Below, in pieces: positions 25,819 through 33,952 of a DNA stretch of 64,000 bases. The first letter of the stretch is position 1. The number at the start of each line of letters is the position of its first letter. The DNA lies in assembly GCA_964446835.1 (NCBI GenBank), contig CAYUQT010000015.1, positions 62,001-126,000 on the forward strand, in the 5' to 3' direction. Source of the DNA: CAYUQT01 sp964446835. GTDB taxonomy: Bacteria > Planctomycetota > Phycisphaerae > UBA1845 > JAFGLZ01. The notes beneath the pieces were generated by a model. That model saw nothing but the letters and a program-made list of their open reading frames with translations. It did no database searches and was not told the DNA's origin. The position numbers and the translations under genes were made by a program.

Positions 25819-26175
25819 ATGATGGGGCAGACGCCGCACCTGGATGTGAGTCGCGAAGGGGACGTCTCGGTCATTCGGTTTGCCGACCGGAAGATCCTCG
25901 AAGAGGTTCCTATCGCCGAAATCGGCGAGTACCTCACGGCGCTCGTCGACAGTGAAGCCGGGATCAAGTTGCTGTTGGATTTCTCGAATGTCGAGCATCT
26001 GTCGAGTGCTGTCCTCTCGATGCTGATCAACCTGAACAAGAAGGTCCACGAGCAGGGCGGAAAACTCAAGATGGCGAACATAAAGCCACAGATTTACGAG
26101 GTGTTCAAGATTACGCGTTTGAACACCCTGTTTGACATTCACGAAACGACGGCGAAAGCCAAGGCGAGTTACTAG
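25819..26175 (+). CDS. STAS-domain anti-sigma-factor antagonist (RsbV/SpoIIAA-like)
   Basis: 118 residues, a single STAS domain. The segment VEHLSSAVLSMLINL contains the serine at the position phosphorylated in SpoIIAA/RsbV-type antagonists. Such proteins bind a kinase/anti-sigma partner when unphosphorylated and so release a sigma factor or other target. The HATPase gene starts 16 nt downstream, giving the classical antagonist-kinase order. No sigma factor or PP2C phosphatase gene is in the immediate neighbourhood, so the output is unknown. Confidence 0.88.
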   Translation: MMGQTPHLDVSREGDVSVIRFADRKILEEVPIAEIGEYLTALVDSEAGIKLLLDFSNVEHLSSAVLSMLINLNKKVHEQGGKLKMANIKPQIYEVFKITRLNTLFDIHETTAKAKASY

Positions 26176-26191
26176 ACGGGACGAACGGTCG

Positions 26192-26623
26192 ATGACTCGG
26201 ATCCCTCTGGAACAGGACCCTCACGCCTACCAGACGGTTATCCCCAACCAGCTCGCGGCTGCCAAGGCCACCGAGCAGAATATCCTCGACGAGGTCGAGC
26301 GATACCGGTATTCCGAGGCCTGCTGTTTCGCTATCAGGCTCGCGCTGGAAGAGGCCGTCACCAACGCCATCAAACACGGCAACCGCAACGACCCTCAGAA
26401 ACACATCACGATCCGATATCGGGTGACGCCGGAAGAGGCTATCATCTCACTGACCGACGAAGGCAACGGTTTCAAACCGGAGGTCATTCCCGATCCTACG
26501 CTGGATGAGAATATCGGCAAGCCCAATGGGCGAGGTATCATGCTCATGCGGGCGTATATGGACGAGGTTGATTTCCATCAATCGGGGCGAGAGGTCCGTA
26601 TGGTCAAGTTCAACCGGGGGTGA
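26192..26623 (+). CDS. RsbW/SpoIIAB-like serine kinase, HATPase_c fold
   Basis: 143 residues. GHKL ATPase motifs are visible: the N-box in ALEEAVTNAIKHGN near residue 55, DEGNGFKPE (G1 box) and GRGIMLMRAYMDEV (G2). These small soluble ATPases phosphorylate STAS antagonists and bind sigma factors. I take the ATG at 26192; an upstream GTG at 26132 would overlap the STAS gene. It sits between two STAS genes, 16 nt after the first and 15 nt before the second. Confidence 0.88.
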   Translation: MTRIPLEQDPHAYQTVIPNQLAAAKATEQNILDEVERYRYSEACCFAIRLALEEAVTNAIKHGNRNDPQKHITIRYRVTPEEAIISLTDEGNGFKPEVIPDPTLDENIGKPNGRGIMLMRAYMDEVDFHQSGREVRMVKFNRG

Positions 26624-26638
26624 CGGAGGTCGCCGCAC

Positions 26639-26989
26639 ATGACCGCACAAACACCGCTCCAAATCGAGACCCGCCGCCAGAACAATTGCACGATTCTTCG
26701 TATCGCCGGCTCCGCCACCATGGATGTCTGCGACCAGCTCAAGACGCTGCTGCTGATCCCCAGCGTCGCGCCGGGAAGCGTGATGGTCCTGGACCTGGCC
26801 GAACTGGACTTCATCTGCAGCGACGCCCTGGGCGTTGTCATCGCCGCCCACCTGAAACACCACGAGACCGGCGGGGCGGTTCGACTGGCCCGACCGACCG
26901 ACCCGATCCGAAGGTTGCTCGAACTCACGCGGCTGGGGAAGCTGCTGAGCATCTATCCGACGGTTGAAGCCGCTGTCGCCGGAGAGTAG
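26639..26989 (+). CDS. Second STAS-domain protein
   Basis: 116 residues. The STAS core includes VLDLAELDFICSDALGVVIA, with a serine (DFICSDALG) at the usual phosphosite. It shares little sequence with the first STAS protein, so it is not a recent duplicate. Being the third gene of a tight STAS-HATPase-STAS run, it may be a competing antagonist of the same kinase or a downstream switch element. A GGAGG sits within GTGACGGAGGTCGC ahead of the ATG. Confidence 0.87.
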   Translation: MTAQTPLQIETRRQNNCTILRIAGSATMDVCDQLKTLLLIPSVAPGSVMVLDLAELDFICSDALGVVIAAHLKHHETGGAVRLARPTDPIRRLLELTRLGKLLSIYPTVEAAVAGE

Positions 26990-27049
26990 GTCCGGGTTCG
27001 CGCCGAAAACCGTTGCACATTGCCCCGGCGTTCAACTATCCTCCTGCTC

Positions 27050-28273
27050 ATGAAGATCATCTACATTCACCAGCACTTCTCGACGCGACGCGGCGCGACC
27101 GGCACCCGCTCTTACGAAATGGCGTTGCGGCTCCTCGCCGCAGGGCATCAGGTGTCGATGATCTGCGGGGCGTACGCCGCCGGTGACGCACCGGCCAATT
27201 CAGCCGATCGCATCACCGAACAGGACGTTGACGGAATCCATGTTATCCGAGTGCCCGAGCCCTACGGAAACGAGATGGGCTTTGCCCGCCGACTCATGGC
27301 GTTCGGGCGATTCGCCCGTACCGCCACGCGAATCGTATGCAGTCTGAAAGCCGATCTCGTCCTGGCCACCTCGACGCCGCTGACCGTGGGCATCCCGGGT
27401 ATGAAGGGGGCCCGGAAGCTCGACGTGCCGTTCGTCTTCGAAGTGCGCGATCTGTGGCCGGAGGGGGCCATCGTTGCCGGCGTCCTTCGAAATCCGCTGC
27501 TCATCTGGTACGCTCGCCGGCTCGAGCGGCGGCTCTATCATGCCGCCGATCGGATCATCGCGCTGGCACCCGGAATCCAGGAGGGGATTTGCCGCACAGG
27601 TATCTCGCCGGAACGAATCACGATGATCCCCAACTCCTGCGACCTGGACCTGTTTCGGCCCAGCGACGAGGTTCTGAGAGACGACCGGTTCGGGGCTCCC
27701 GAGGACTTTCGACTGGTCTACACAGGTGCTCACGGGCTGCTGAATGGCCTGGATGCCATACTCGATGCGGCGCTCGAACTGAAACGGCGCGGCGTCGGAG
27801 GGGTTCGGTTCGTCTTCATCGGACAGGGTGCCCAACGACAGCGTCTGATCGACCGCTGCAGGCAAGAGGGTCTGGAAGACTGGGTCTCCTGGGTCGCGTC
27901 GATACCGAAGCAGGAACTGGCCCGCGTTCTGCCGGGCATGAACGCCGGCATGATGGTGCTGAAGAACATCCCCATGCTGTACTACACGACGTCGCCCAAC
28001 AAGTTCTTCGACTACATCGCCTGCGGGCTGCCGGTTCTGAACAACTACCCGGGCTGGCTGGCCGACATGATCGGCGAACATCGCTGCGGACGTGTGGTTC
28101 CACCCGACGATCCACGGGCATTCGCCGACGCGGTGGCATGGATGCTGGAGAATCGGTCGGAGCTGCAAGCCATGGGGCGTCGGGGACGGCAACTGGCCGA
28201 ATCGCAGTTCTCACGCGATCGGTTGGGCGATCGATTCGTTCGAACGCTGGAGGAGGCCGGCCGATCGCATTGA
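27050..28273 (+). CDS. GT4-family glycosyltransferase (WbuB/WcaI-like)
   Basis: 407 residues, GT-B fold. It starts with IIYIHQHFSTRRGATGTRSYE, whose glycine-rich loop and following FEVRDLWPEGAIVAG match the WbuB-type fucosyl/N-acetylamino-sugar transferase group. The donor-site region shows LVYTGAHG near residue 225 and KFFDYIACGLPVLNN near 320. The ATG at 27050 has only a weak ribosome site. It is convergent with the ATP-grasp gene and close to Ugd, consistent with polysaccharide synthesis. Linkage specificity cannot be read from sequence. Confidence 0.87.
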   Translation: MKIIYIHQHFSTRRGATGTRSYEMALRLLAAGHQVSMICGAYAAGDAPANSADRITEQDVDGIHVIRVPEPYGNEMGFARRLMAFGRFARTATRIVCSLKADLVLATSTPLTVGIPGMKGARKLDVPFVFEVRDLWPEGAIVAGVLRNPLLIWYARRLERRLYHAADRIIALAPGIQEGICRTGISPERITMIPNSCDLDLFRPSDEVLRDDRFGAPEDFRLVYTGAHGLLNGLDAILDAALELKRRGVGGVRFVFIGQGAQRQRLIDRCRQEGLEDWVSWVASIPKQELARVLPGMNAGMMVLKNIPMLYYTTSPNKFFDYIACGLPVLNNYPGWLADMIGEHRCGRVVPPDDPRAFADAVAWMLENRSELQAMGRRGRQLAESQFSRDRLGDRFVRTLEEAGRSH

Positions 28274-28357
28274 ATCTCGCCGCGAAGCCGAGCCTGCATA
28301 CCCTGCCGGCGGAATCGGCAGCGTCCGATCGGCGAGACCGACCTCGCGATTGACCCA

Positions 28358-29359
28358 TTACGAAGACATGAAGACCGATTGGTCGTATCGAAGCATGTGC
28401 AACCCGTCGCGGTAGCCGTCGAGGGCTATCCGGACATTGCGTCCGAGGTGTTCGGCGAGAATCCAGCGGGGGAAATCAGCCCCCGCCCGAATCGCCAGAG
28501 GCGCCCCACCGCCCAACCGCGGGTTGATCTCGATCACGCGAATTCGTTTGTCGGCGGAGCGAATGCACTGGACGGTGATCACGCCCAGGGCGCCGGTCAG
28601 CGATCGACCCACCGTCAGCCCCAATTCGATAAGTTTCGGGTCCTTGACGACTCGGGCCTTCTGAACCTCGCCGCTGCGAACCTCCAACCGTTCGCGCGGC
28701 ACGACACACCGTACTCGTCCGTTCCCACCGACGTAGACATCCAGCGTGTACTCGGTGCCGGCTATGAATTCCTGGACGATCGGCTCGGGCACGCGCTTCA
28801 CCCAGTATCGCAGCGAATCCACGTCATCGACGCGGATGTTGCCCTTGCCCGCAGAGCCGTGACGGGGCTTGATCTGGTATGGAAACGCATGCCGCTTCTG
28901 CCGGAGCACATGAACCGCCGGCCATGTCTCCGGCGCATCGATGTGATGAACCTTCAGGAAGAGGTGCGTCAGGAGCTTATCGCGCCCGATCGCGATAACC
29001 TCGGGAGAAGAGACCACCGCCCTGCAGCCGATGTCGGCAAACCGCTGGCGGGCCTCGGCGAGTTTCGGGAGTTCGGTGTCGATCGTCGGGATGAGCACAT
29101 CGATGTGTTCACGCTCGACCAGCTTGAGAAGGCAGCCGATGTAGTCGCGGCGGGAGATAGGCACGACGCGATGTGCTCGATCGACGAAGTGGATGGCCGG
29201 CGCCAGGTCGGTCGTGTCTGTCCCATGGACTTCCAGCCGGACCCCCAGCCGTCTGCCCGCATCGCGAAAGGCCTGAACCAGTTCTACACGCCGTCCCACG
29301 CAGGTCAGGAGCACACGCACGCGACGCCCCGAATGTCGCGACGGACCATGACGCCTCAT
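28358..29359 (-). CDS. ATP-grasp protein (carbamoyl-phosphate-synthase-like large-subunit fold)
   Basis: 333 residues. A pre-ATP-grasp Rossmann domain begins VRVLLTCVGRRVELVQAF, then the ATP-grasp domain shows YQIKPRHGSAGKG near residue 172, VQEFIAGTEYTLDVYV and the metal-binding VIEINPRLGGGAPL near 285. This group (relatives of PylC and CarB halves) ligates a carboxylate to an amine or thiol and is often found in surface-polysaccharide and secondary-metabolite clusters. GGGGAA precedes the ATG. It lies 90 nt after Ugd on the same strand and probably shares its transcript. Substrate unknown. Confidence 0.87.
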   Translation of the reverse strand: MRRHGPSRHSGRRVRVLLTCVGRRVELVQAFRDAGRRLGVRLEVHGTDTTDLAPAIHFVDRAHRVVPISRRDYIGCLLKLVEREHIDVLIPTIDTELPKLAEARQRFADIGCRAVVSSPEVIAIGRDKLLTHLFLKVHHIDAPETWPAVHVLRQKRHAFPYQIKPRHGSAGKGNIRVDDVDSLRYWVKRVPEPIVQEFIAGTEYTLDVYVGGNGRVRCVVPRERLEVRSGEVQKARVVKDPKLIELGLTVGRSLTGALGVITVQCIRSADKRIRVIEINPRLGGGAPLAIRAGADFPRWILAEHLGRNVRIALDGYRDGLHMLRYDQSVFMSS

Positions 29360-29449
29360 AGCGATTCCCCGTACACAAGAGAGACATCGGGCGACACCCC
29401 TCCGGACGTAACCGGATGGCTGCCCCGCTCAGCCGGCTCCTGTAACCGT

Positions 29450-30772
29450 TCAGACGCCCGTCCCATTCACGGGCGGACGACCGATAGAGTAGTACTCAAA
29501 CCGTCGGCGCTGCATGGCGGCCGGTTCATAGAGGTTTCGTCCGTCGAAGACAACGGGGTTGCGGAGCAGGACCCTCATGCGATTGTAGTCGGGGCTGCGG
29601 AATTCATTCCACTCTGTGACAATGGCGAGGGCATCCGCCCCCTCGAGCGCCGCGTAGGCGTTCTCGAAATAGGAGAGGCGCTCACCATAGGTTGCACGAA
29701 GATTCGGCAGACCCCGTGGGTCGTGCGCGCGAACGATTGCCCCCGCATCCAGCAGACGATCGATGAGACGGACCGCCGGCGCCTCGCGAAGGTCATCGGT
29801 CTTGGGTTTGAACGTCACCCCCCATATGGCAAACGCTCTTCCGGTAAGCGACTCGCCGAATCGGCGAACGATTTTGGCGAACAGCAGTTCGCGCTGGCGA
29901 AGATTGACATCGTGGACGGCCTTCAGCAGTTCGCTGCGCGTCCCCACCGTATCGGCCATGAACGCGAGGGCCTGCACGTCCTTCGGGAAGCAGCTTCCAC
30001 CGTAGCCCGCGCCCGGATACAGGAAGTGAAAACCGATCCGGCTGTCGGTGCCGATGCCCGTTCGCACGTCCTCGACATTCACCCCGCAGTGCTCGCAGAT
30101 GTTCGCGATCTCGTTGATGAAGCTGATTCGAGCGGCCAGGTAGCAGTTGGCCGCATACTTGGTCATCTCGGAGGCCGACCGCGGCATGATCAGGATCGGC
30201 TTCTGGTTCCGCACGAACGGCAGGTAGAGTTCCCGGATCAGCGAGGCCGTTTCGTTGTCCTCAGCACCGATCACCACACGATCGGGACGAAGGAAATCGT
30301 CGACCGCCGTGCCCTCTTTCAGGAACTCCGGATTGCTGGCCACCGTCAGAGGATGACGCGTGATCGCCAGCATCGCCTTTTCCATCCGGTCGCATGTGCC
30401 CACCGGAACGGTCGACTTAATCACGACGGTCTTGGGCTCGGCCATGGCCTCTGCAATATGACGACAGATGGCCTCGATGGCCGATGTATCGGCAGACCCG
30501 TCGGAACGCGGCGGCGTACCGACGGTGATGAAAATGACACGTCCATGCTCAATCGCCCGATCGAAATCGGTTGTGAACGACAGCCGACCCGCACTGAGAT
30601 TGTCGGCCAGCAGTTCCTGAAGGCCCGGTTCGTAGATGGTGCTGATACCCTTGGACAGTCGTTCGACCTTCTCCGGATCGATATCGAGGCCGACGACATG
30701 GTTTCCGGTATCGGCCAGACACGTGGCCGTCACCAATCCAACGTAGCCGCTGCCTACCACGGTGATCTTCAT
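29450..30772 (-). CDS. ugd: UDP-glucose 6-dehydrogenase
   Basis: 440 residues, full length. It oxidises UDP-glucose twice with NAD to UDP-glucuronate, a precursor for acidic polysaccharides. The NAD-binding loop GSGYVGLV starts at residue 7, VGTPPRSDG and VIKSTVPVGT follow, SNPEFLKEGTA is near 147, and the catalytic cysteine lies in YGGSCFPKD near 262. The C-terminal UDP-binding domain (WGVTFKPKTDDLREAP) is intact. It is downstream of the atp operon on the same strand with a 190-bp gap and upstream of the ATP-grasp gene. Confidence 0.96.
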   Translation of the reverse strand: MKITVVGSGYVGLVTATCLADTGNHVVGLDIDPEKVERLSKGISTIYEPGLQELLADNLSAGRLSFTTDFDRAIEHGRVIFITVGTPPRSDGSADTSAIEAICRHIAEAMAEPKTVVIKSTVPVGTCDRMEKAMLAITRHPLTVASNPEFLKEGTAVDDFLRPDRVVIGAEDNETASLIRELYLPFVRNQKPILIMPRSASEMTKYAANCYLAARISFINEIANICEHCGVNVEDVRTGIGTDSRIGFHFLYPGAGYGGSCFPKDVQALAFMADTVGTRSELLKAVHDVNLRQRELLFAKIVRRFGESLTGRAFAIWGVTFKPKTDDLREAPAVRLIDRLLDAGAIVRAHDPRGLPNLRATYGERLSYFENAYAALEGADALAIVTEWNEFRSPDYNRMRVLLRNPVVFDGRNLYEPAAMQRRRFEYYSIGRPPVNGTGV

Positions 30773-30962
30773 AAGCCCACTGCTCCCGGACTGCCGGCGA
30801 TTTCGTTCGAGCCCTGCCCCTTATATCGGCATTGAAAAGCCCAAACCCACATGGTCCTGCCATTTGTGGCCAACGAAATGTCGATGGAGCAGGTCCGGAT
30901 GAGCGGCCGGTCAGCTCGGTGGTGCCCACACAAACCAGAGAGGGCTCTGCAGTCGGTGACTT

Positions 30963-31364
30963 TCAGGATACCAGTGACAGCCGGACCTTTGCCTTCGCGA
31001 TGGCGGTCGTGCGTGCGCGGAGCGAGGTCTCGTCCTTCATGGGCATGTTCATCGCAGCATCCAGCGATGCCTGGGCCGCCTTACGATCGATCTGGGCGGG
31101 TTCCCCGGCGGCGGGGGTCAGGACGATCACGCTGTTCTCTCTGACCTGTGCGAATCCGCCGTCGACGTAGAACCGCTTTTCCTGGTCGCCCTGTTTCACC
31201 CGAAGGACACCAATGCCGAGCTTACAGAGCAGAGGGGCGCGATCGCTCAGAATACCGAATTGACCATCGTGCCCCGGCAGCGCGACGAAGTTCACATCGG
31301 CGTCAAAGACCTGACGCTCGGGGGTGATGATCGCACAGTGAACATTGCCGTTGGTTTTCGCCAT
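30963..31364 (-). CDS. atpC: F-type ATP synthase epsilon subunit
   Basis: 133 residues. The beta-sandwich domain is recognisable (AIITPERQVFDADVNFVALPGHDGQFGIL, quoted in part as LPGHDGQFGIL; YVDGGFAQV), followed by a helical hairpin with the DRKAAQASL segment. Epsilon connects the rotor to F1 and modulates ATPase activity. Last gene of the operon, 66 nt after atpD, as in the standard order. Length and ends are normal. Confidence 0.95.
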   Translation of the reverse strand: MAKTNGNVHCAIITPERQVFDADVNFVALPGHDGQFGILSDRAPLLCKLGIGVLRVKQGDQEKRFYVDGGFAQVRENSVIVLTPAAGEPAQIDRKAAQASLDAAMNMPMKDETSLRARTTAIAKAKVRLSLVS

Positions 31365-31430
31365 GTGCGTGATCCGCTCGAAAAAGCCCTCGCCGGAATC
31401 CGAACCACCGGGGCAGCCCGCCCCAACGGA

Positions 31431-32897
31431 CTAGCTCGCCTGCTTGAGCTTCTCGGCCTTGGCCGCCGCATCTTCGATCGACCCGACGTACATGAACGCC
31501 GACTCGGGCAGGGCATCACCCTTTCCATCGCAGATGTCCTCGAAGCTTCGGACAGTGTCGGCCAGTTGCGTGTAGTTGCCGGGGAAGCCGGTGAATGCCT
31601 CGGCCAGATAGAACGGCTGCGACATGAACCGCTCGATCTTTCGGGCGCGGGAGACCACCATCTTGTCGTCCTCGCTCAACTCCTCAACGCCGAGGATCGC
31701 GATGATATCCTGAAGGTCGCGGTAGCGCTGCAGGATCGCCTGAACGCGACGGGCGACCTTGTAGTGGCGCTCGCCCAAGAGCTGCGGGTCGAGCAGGCGG
31801 CTGCTGCTGGCCAGGGGATCGATCGCCGGATAGATGCCCTTCTCGCTGATCCGCCGGTCGAGCACGATGAAGGCGTCGAGGTGCGTGAACGTGGTCGCCG
31901 GTGCCGGGTCGGTCAGGTCGTCGGCGGGAACGTAGATCGCCTGCACGCTGGTGACGGCCCCGGTCCGGGTCGAGGTGATCCGCTCCTGAAGCTCACCCAT
32001 CTCGGTGCCGAGCGTCGGCTGGTATCCCACGGCCGACGGCATACGGCCGAGCAGCGCCGAAACCTCGGAACCGGCCTGACTGAACCGGAATATGTTATCG
32101 ATGAAGAGCATCGTGTCGGCACCGGAGTCGTCGCGGAACCATTCGGCCATGGTCAACGCACTGAGGGCCGCCCGCAGACGGGCGCCCGGCGGCTCGTTCA
32201 TCTGACCGAAGACCATCGCCGTGTGTTCGATGACCTTTCGGGTCTGGCCCTTGTCGTCTTTGAACTCGGCCTCCTGCATTTCCAGCCAGAGGTCGTTTCC
32301 TTCGCGGGTGCGTTCGCCGACACCGGCGAAAACCGAATAGCCGCTGTGCTCCCGGGCGGTTCGGGCAATCATCTCCTGAATGAGCACCGTCTTGCCCAGA
32401 CCGGCACCACCAAACAGGCCGATCTTGCCGCCGCGGACGAACGGCGCCAGCAGGTCGATGACCTTGATGCCGGTCACGAGCTGCTCGGTCTTAGGTGTCA
32501 GATCGGCAAATGCGGGCGGCTCGCGGTGGATGGGGCGGCGGTCTTTCGCCCCGACCGGCCCCCGAAGATCCACGGGATTACCGACGAGGTTGAACACCCG
32601 CCCGAGCGTCTCGTAGCCGACGGGGACGGTAACCGCCTCGCCGGTATCAACGACGGGCGTGCCGCGGATGACGCCGTCGGTGCTGTCGAGGGCCACCGCA
32701 CGAATCTTGCCACCCCCCAGGTGTTGAGCCACCTCACACCACAGGGTCTCTTCGAACCGATGCTCGCCCACCACACGGGTCACCTCGAGCTTCAGTGCAT
32801 TGTAGATCTCCGGCATGTGCTCGGGATCGAACTCCACATCGAGCGTCGAGCCGATGACCTGTGTGACCACACCCGTGTTCTTGCCCATCTGAGTCAT
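31431..32897 (-). CDS. atpD: F-type ATP synthase beta subunit
   Basis: 488 residues. Catalytic subunit of F1. The P-loop reads GGAGLGKT (Leu in place of the common Val) near residue 158, the arginine/Glu region GERTREGNDL near 190, Walker B LFIDNIFRF near 260, and the family signature region ALLGRMPSAVGYQPTL follows. The C-terminal DELSDEED-type segment is present as LGVEELSEDDK. Starts after a purine-rich leader and sits between atpG and atpC. Confidence 0.97.
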   Translation of the reverse strand: MTQMGKNTGVVTQVIGSTLDVEFDPEHMPEIYNALKLEVTRVVGEHRFEETLWCEVAQHLGGGKIRAVALDSTDGVIRGTPVVDTGEAVTVPVGYETLGRVFNLVGNPVDLRGPVGAKDRRPIHREPPAFADLTPKTEQLVTGIKVIDLLAPFVRGGKIGLFGGAGLGKTVLIQEMIARTAREHSGYSVFAGVGERTREGNDLWLEMQEAEFKDDKGQTRKVIEHTAMVFGQMNEPPGARLRAALSALTMAEWFRDDSGADTMLFIDNIFRFSQAGSEVSALLGRMPSAVGYQPTLGTEMGELQERITSTRTGAVTSVQAIYVPADDLTDPAPATTFTHLDAFIVLDRRISEKGIYPAIDPLASSSRLLDPQLLGERHYKVARRVQAILQRYRDLQDIIAILGVEELSEDDKMVVSRARKIERFMSQPFYLAEAFTGFPGNYTQLADTVRSFEDICDGKGDALPESAFMYVGSIEDAAAKAEKLKQAS

Positions 32898-32974
32898 CCG
32901 TCTGCCTCCCAGAGCCTTTTCTACCCGCCCCGCTGCTCTGTGAAATCACCGTCGTTTGCGGAAGGTCTTCCGTT

Positions 32975-33868
32975 CTAGGTCAGCGCCTCGGCGCCACCCA
33001 TGATGTCCAACAGTTCCAGCGTGATCTGCGACTGACGGGCGCGATTGTAGCGCTGCGTCAGATCCTTAATCATGTCGCCGGCGGCCTCGGTGGCGGACTT
33101 CATCGCCACCATCCGCGCGACCTGCTCGCTGACCACGGCCTCGATGAAGCACTGGTAGAGCCGCACCTTCACGGTCAGCGGCAGCAGCTCGGCCAGAATC
33201 GCCTCAGGGGCCGGCGAAAAGTCATATTCCACCGTACGGGCCGGGACCGATCGTAACCCATCGTGCCCCCCCTGCCCGCCGGGATGCTGCATCGGCAGGA
33301 GTTGCAGCACTTCGGGCTTCTGAACGCCCGCCGAATGGAACCGCATGTACGCCACATGAACCGATTCGATTTCACCCGAGGAGTAGCGACGAATGAAATC
33401 GTCGGCCATGGGCTCCACGTCGGCAAATTTCACCTTGTCCTCGATCGTCGTGTTCCTGGAGGCGGCGGGGCGTTTGAGAAAGTTGAAATAGTTGATGCTC
33501 TTCTTGCCGACCAGGTGCAGCTCGACCTGACGGCCGGTCTGTTCTTGTGCCCCGAGGTGATGCATCGCCGTTCGGAGGATGCCGCTGTTGTAGCCGCCGC
33601 ATAACCCCCGGTTCGAGGTGAGAACCACCAGACACGATTGTCTGCTGCCCTCGTTGACCTTGAGCAGCGGGTGATCGATCTGCCCCTGAAGGCCGCTGCC
33701 GAGTTGTTCGACCAGTTCGGTGATCTTGGCGGTGTACGGCTTGCTGGCCGTGGCGCGGTTGTAGGCGAGCTGATAGCGAGCGGTCGCGATCAACTGCATC
33801 GTCCGCGTGATCTTGCGGATGTTCTGAACCGCCTTGCGACGTTTGATGATGGCACGTGCCTTGGCCAT
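32975..33868 (-). CDS. atpG: F-type ATP synthase gamma subunit
   Basis: 297 residues. Central stalk of F1. N-terminal helix IIKRRKAVQNIRKITRTMQ, central SNRGLCGGYNS and C-terminal coiled coil ending LTQRYNRARQSQITLELLDI are all characteristic. A segment near residues 190-215 (HPGGQGGH) is longer than in well-known homologues. Position between atpA and atpD is standard. Confidence 0.96.
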   Translation of the reverse strand: MAKARAIIKRRKAVQNIRKITRTMQLIATARYQLAYNRATASKPYTAKITELVEQLGSGLQGQIDHPLLKVNEGSRQSCLVVLTSNRGLCGGYNSGILRTAMHHLGAQEQTGRQVELHLVGKKSINYFNFLKRPAASRNTTIEDKVKFADVEPMADDFIRRYSSGEIESVHVAYMRFHSAGVQKPEVLQLLPMQHPGGQGGHDGLRSVPARTVEYDFSPAPEAILAELLPLTVKVRLYQCFIEAVVSEQVARMVAMKSATEAAGDMIKDLTQRYNRARQSQITLELLDIMGGAEALT

Positions 33869-33952
33869 GTTTGGTATCCTGAACCGTTACCCGGGCTCTG
33901 CAACCGGGAGACTCCGACGGACGACTCATCGCCCGAACGTCATCCCCGCGGT

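Noticed and set aside
25748..26989. Complete stressosome or sigma-B locus
   Set aside because: Only STAS and HATPase components are present; no RsbR/RsbS/RsbT set, phosphatase or sigma factor is adjacent.
28379..30835. 818-codon plus-strand open frame
   Set aside because: It is antisense to the ATP-grasp and ugd genes, both of which have clear family motifs; the frame has no recognisable domain and is an effect of high GC3.
31260..32978. 572-codon plus-strand open frame
   Set aside because: Exact antisense shadow of atpD and atpC.
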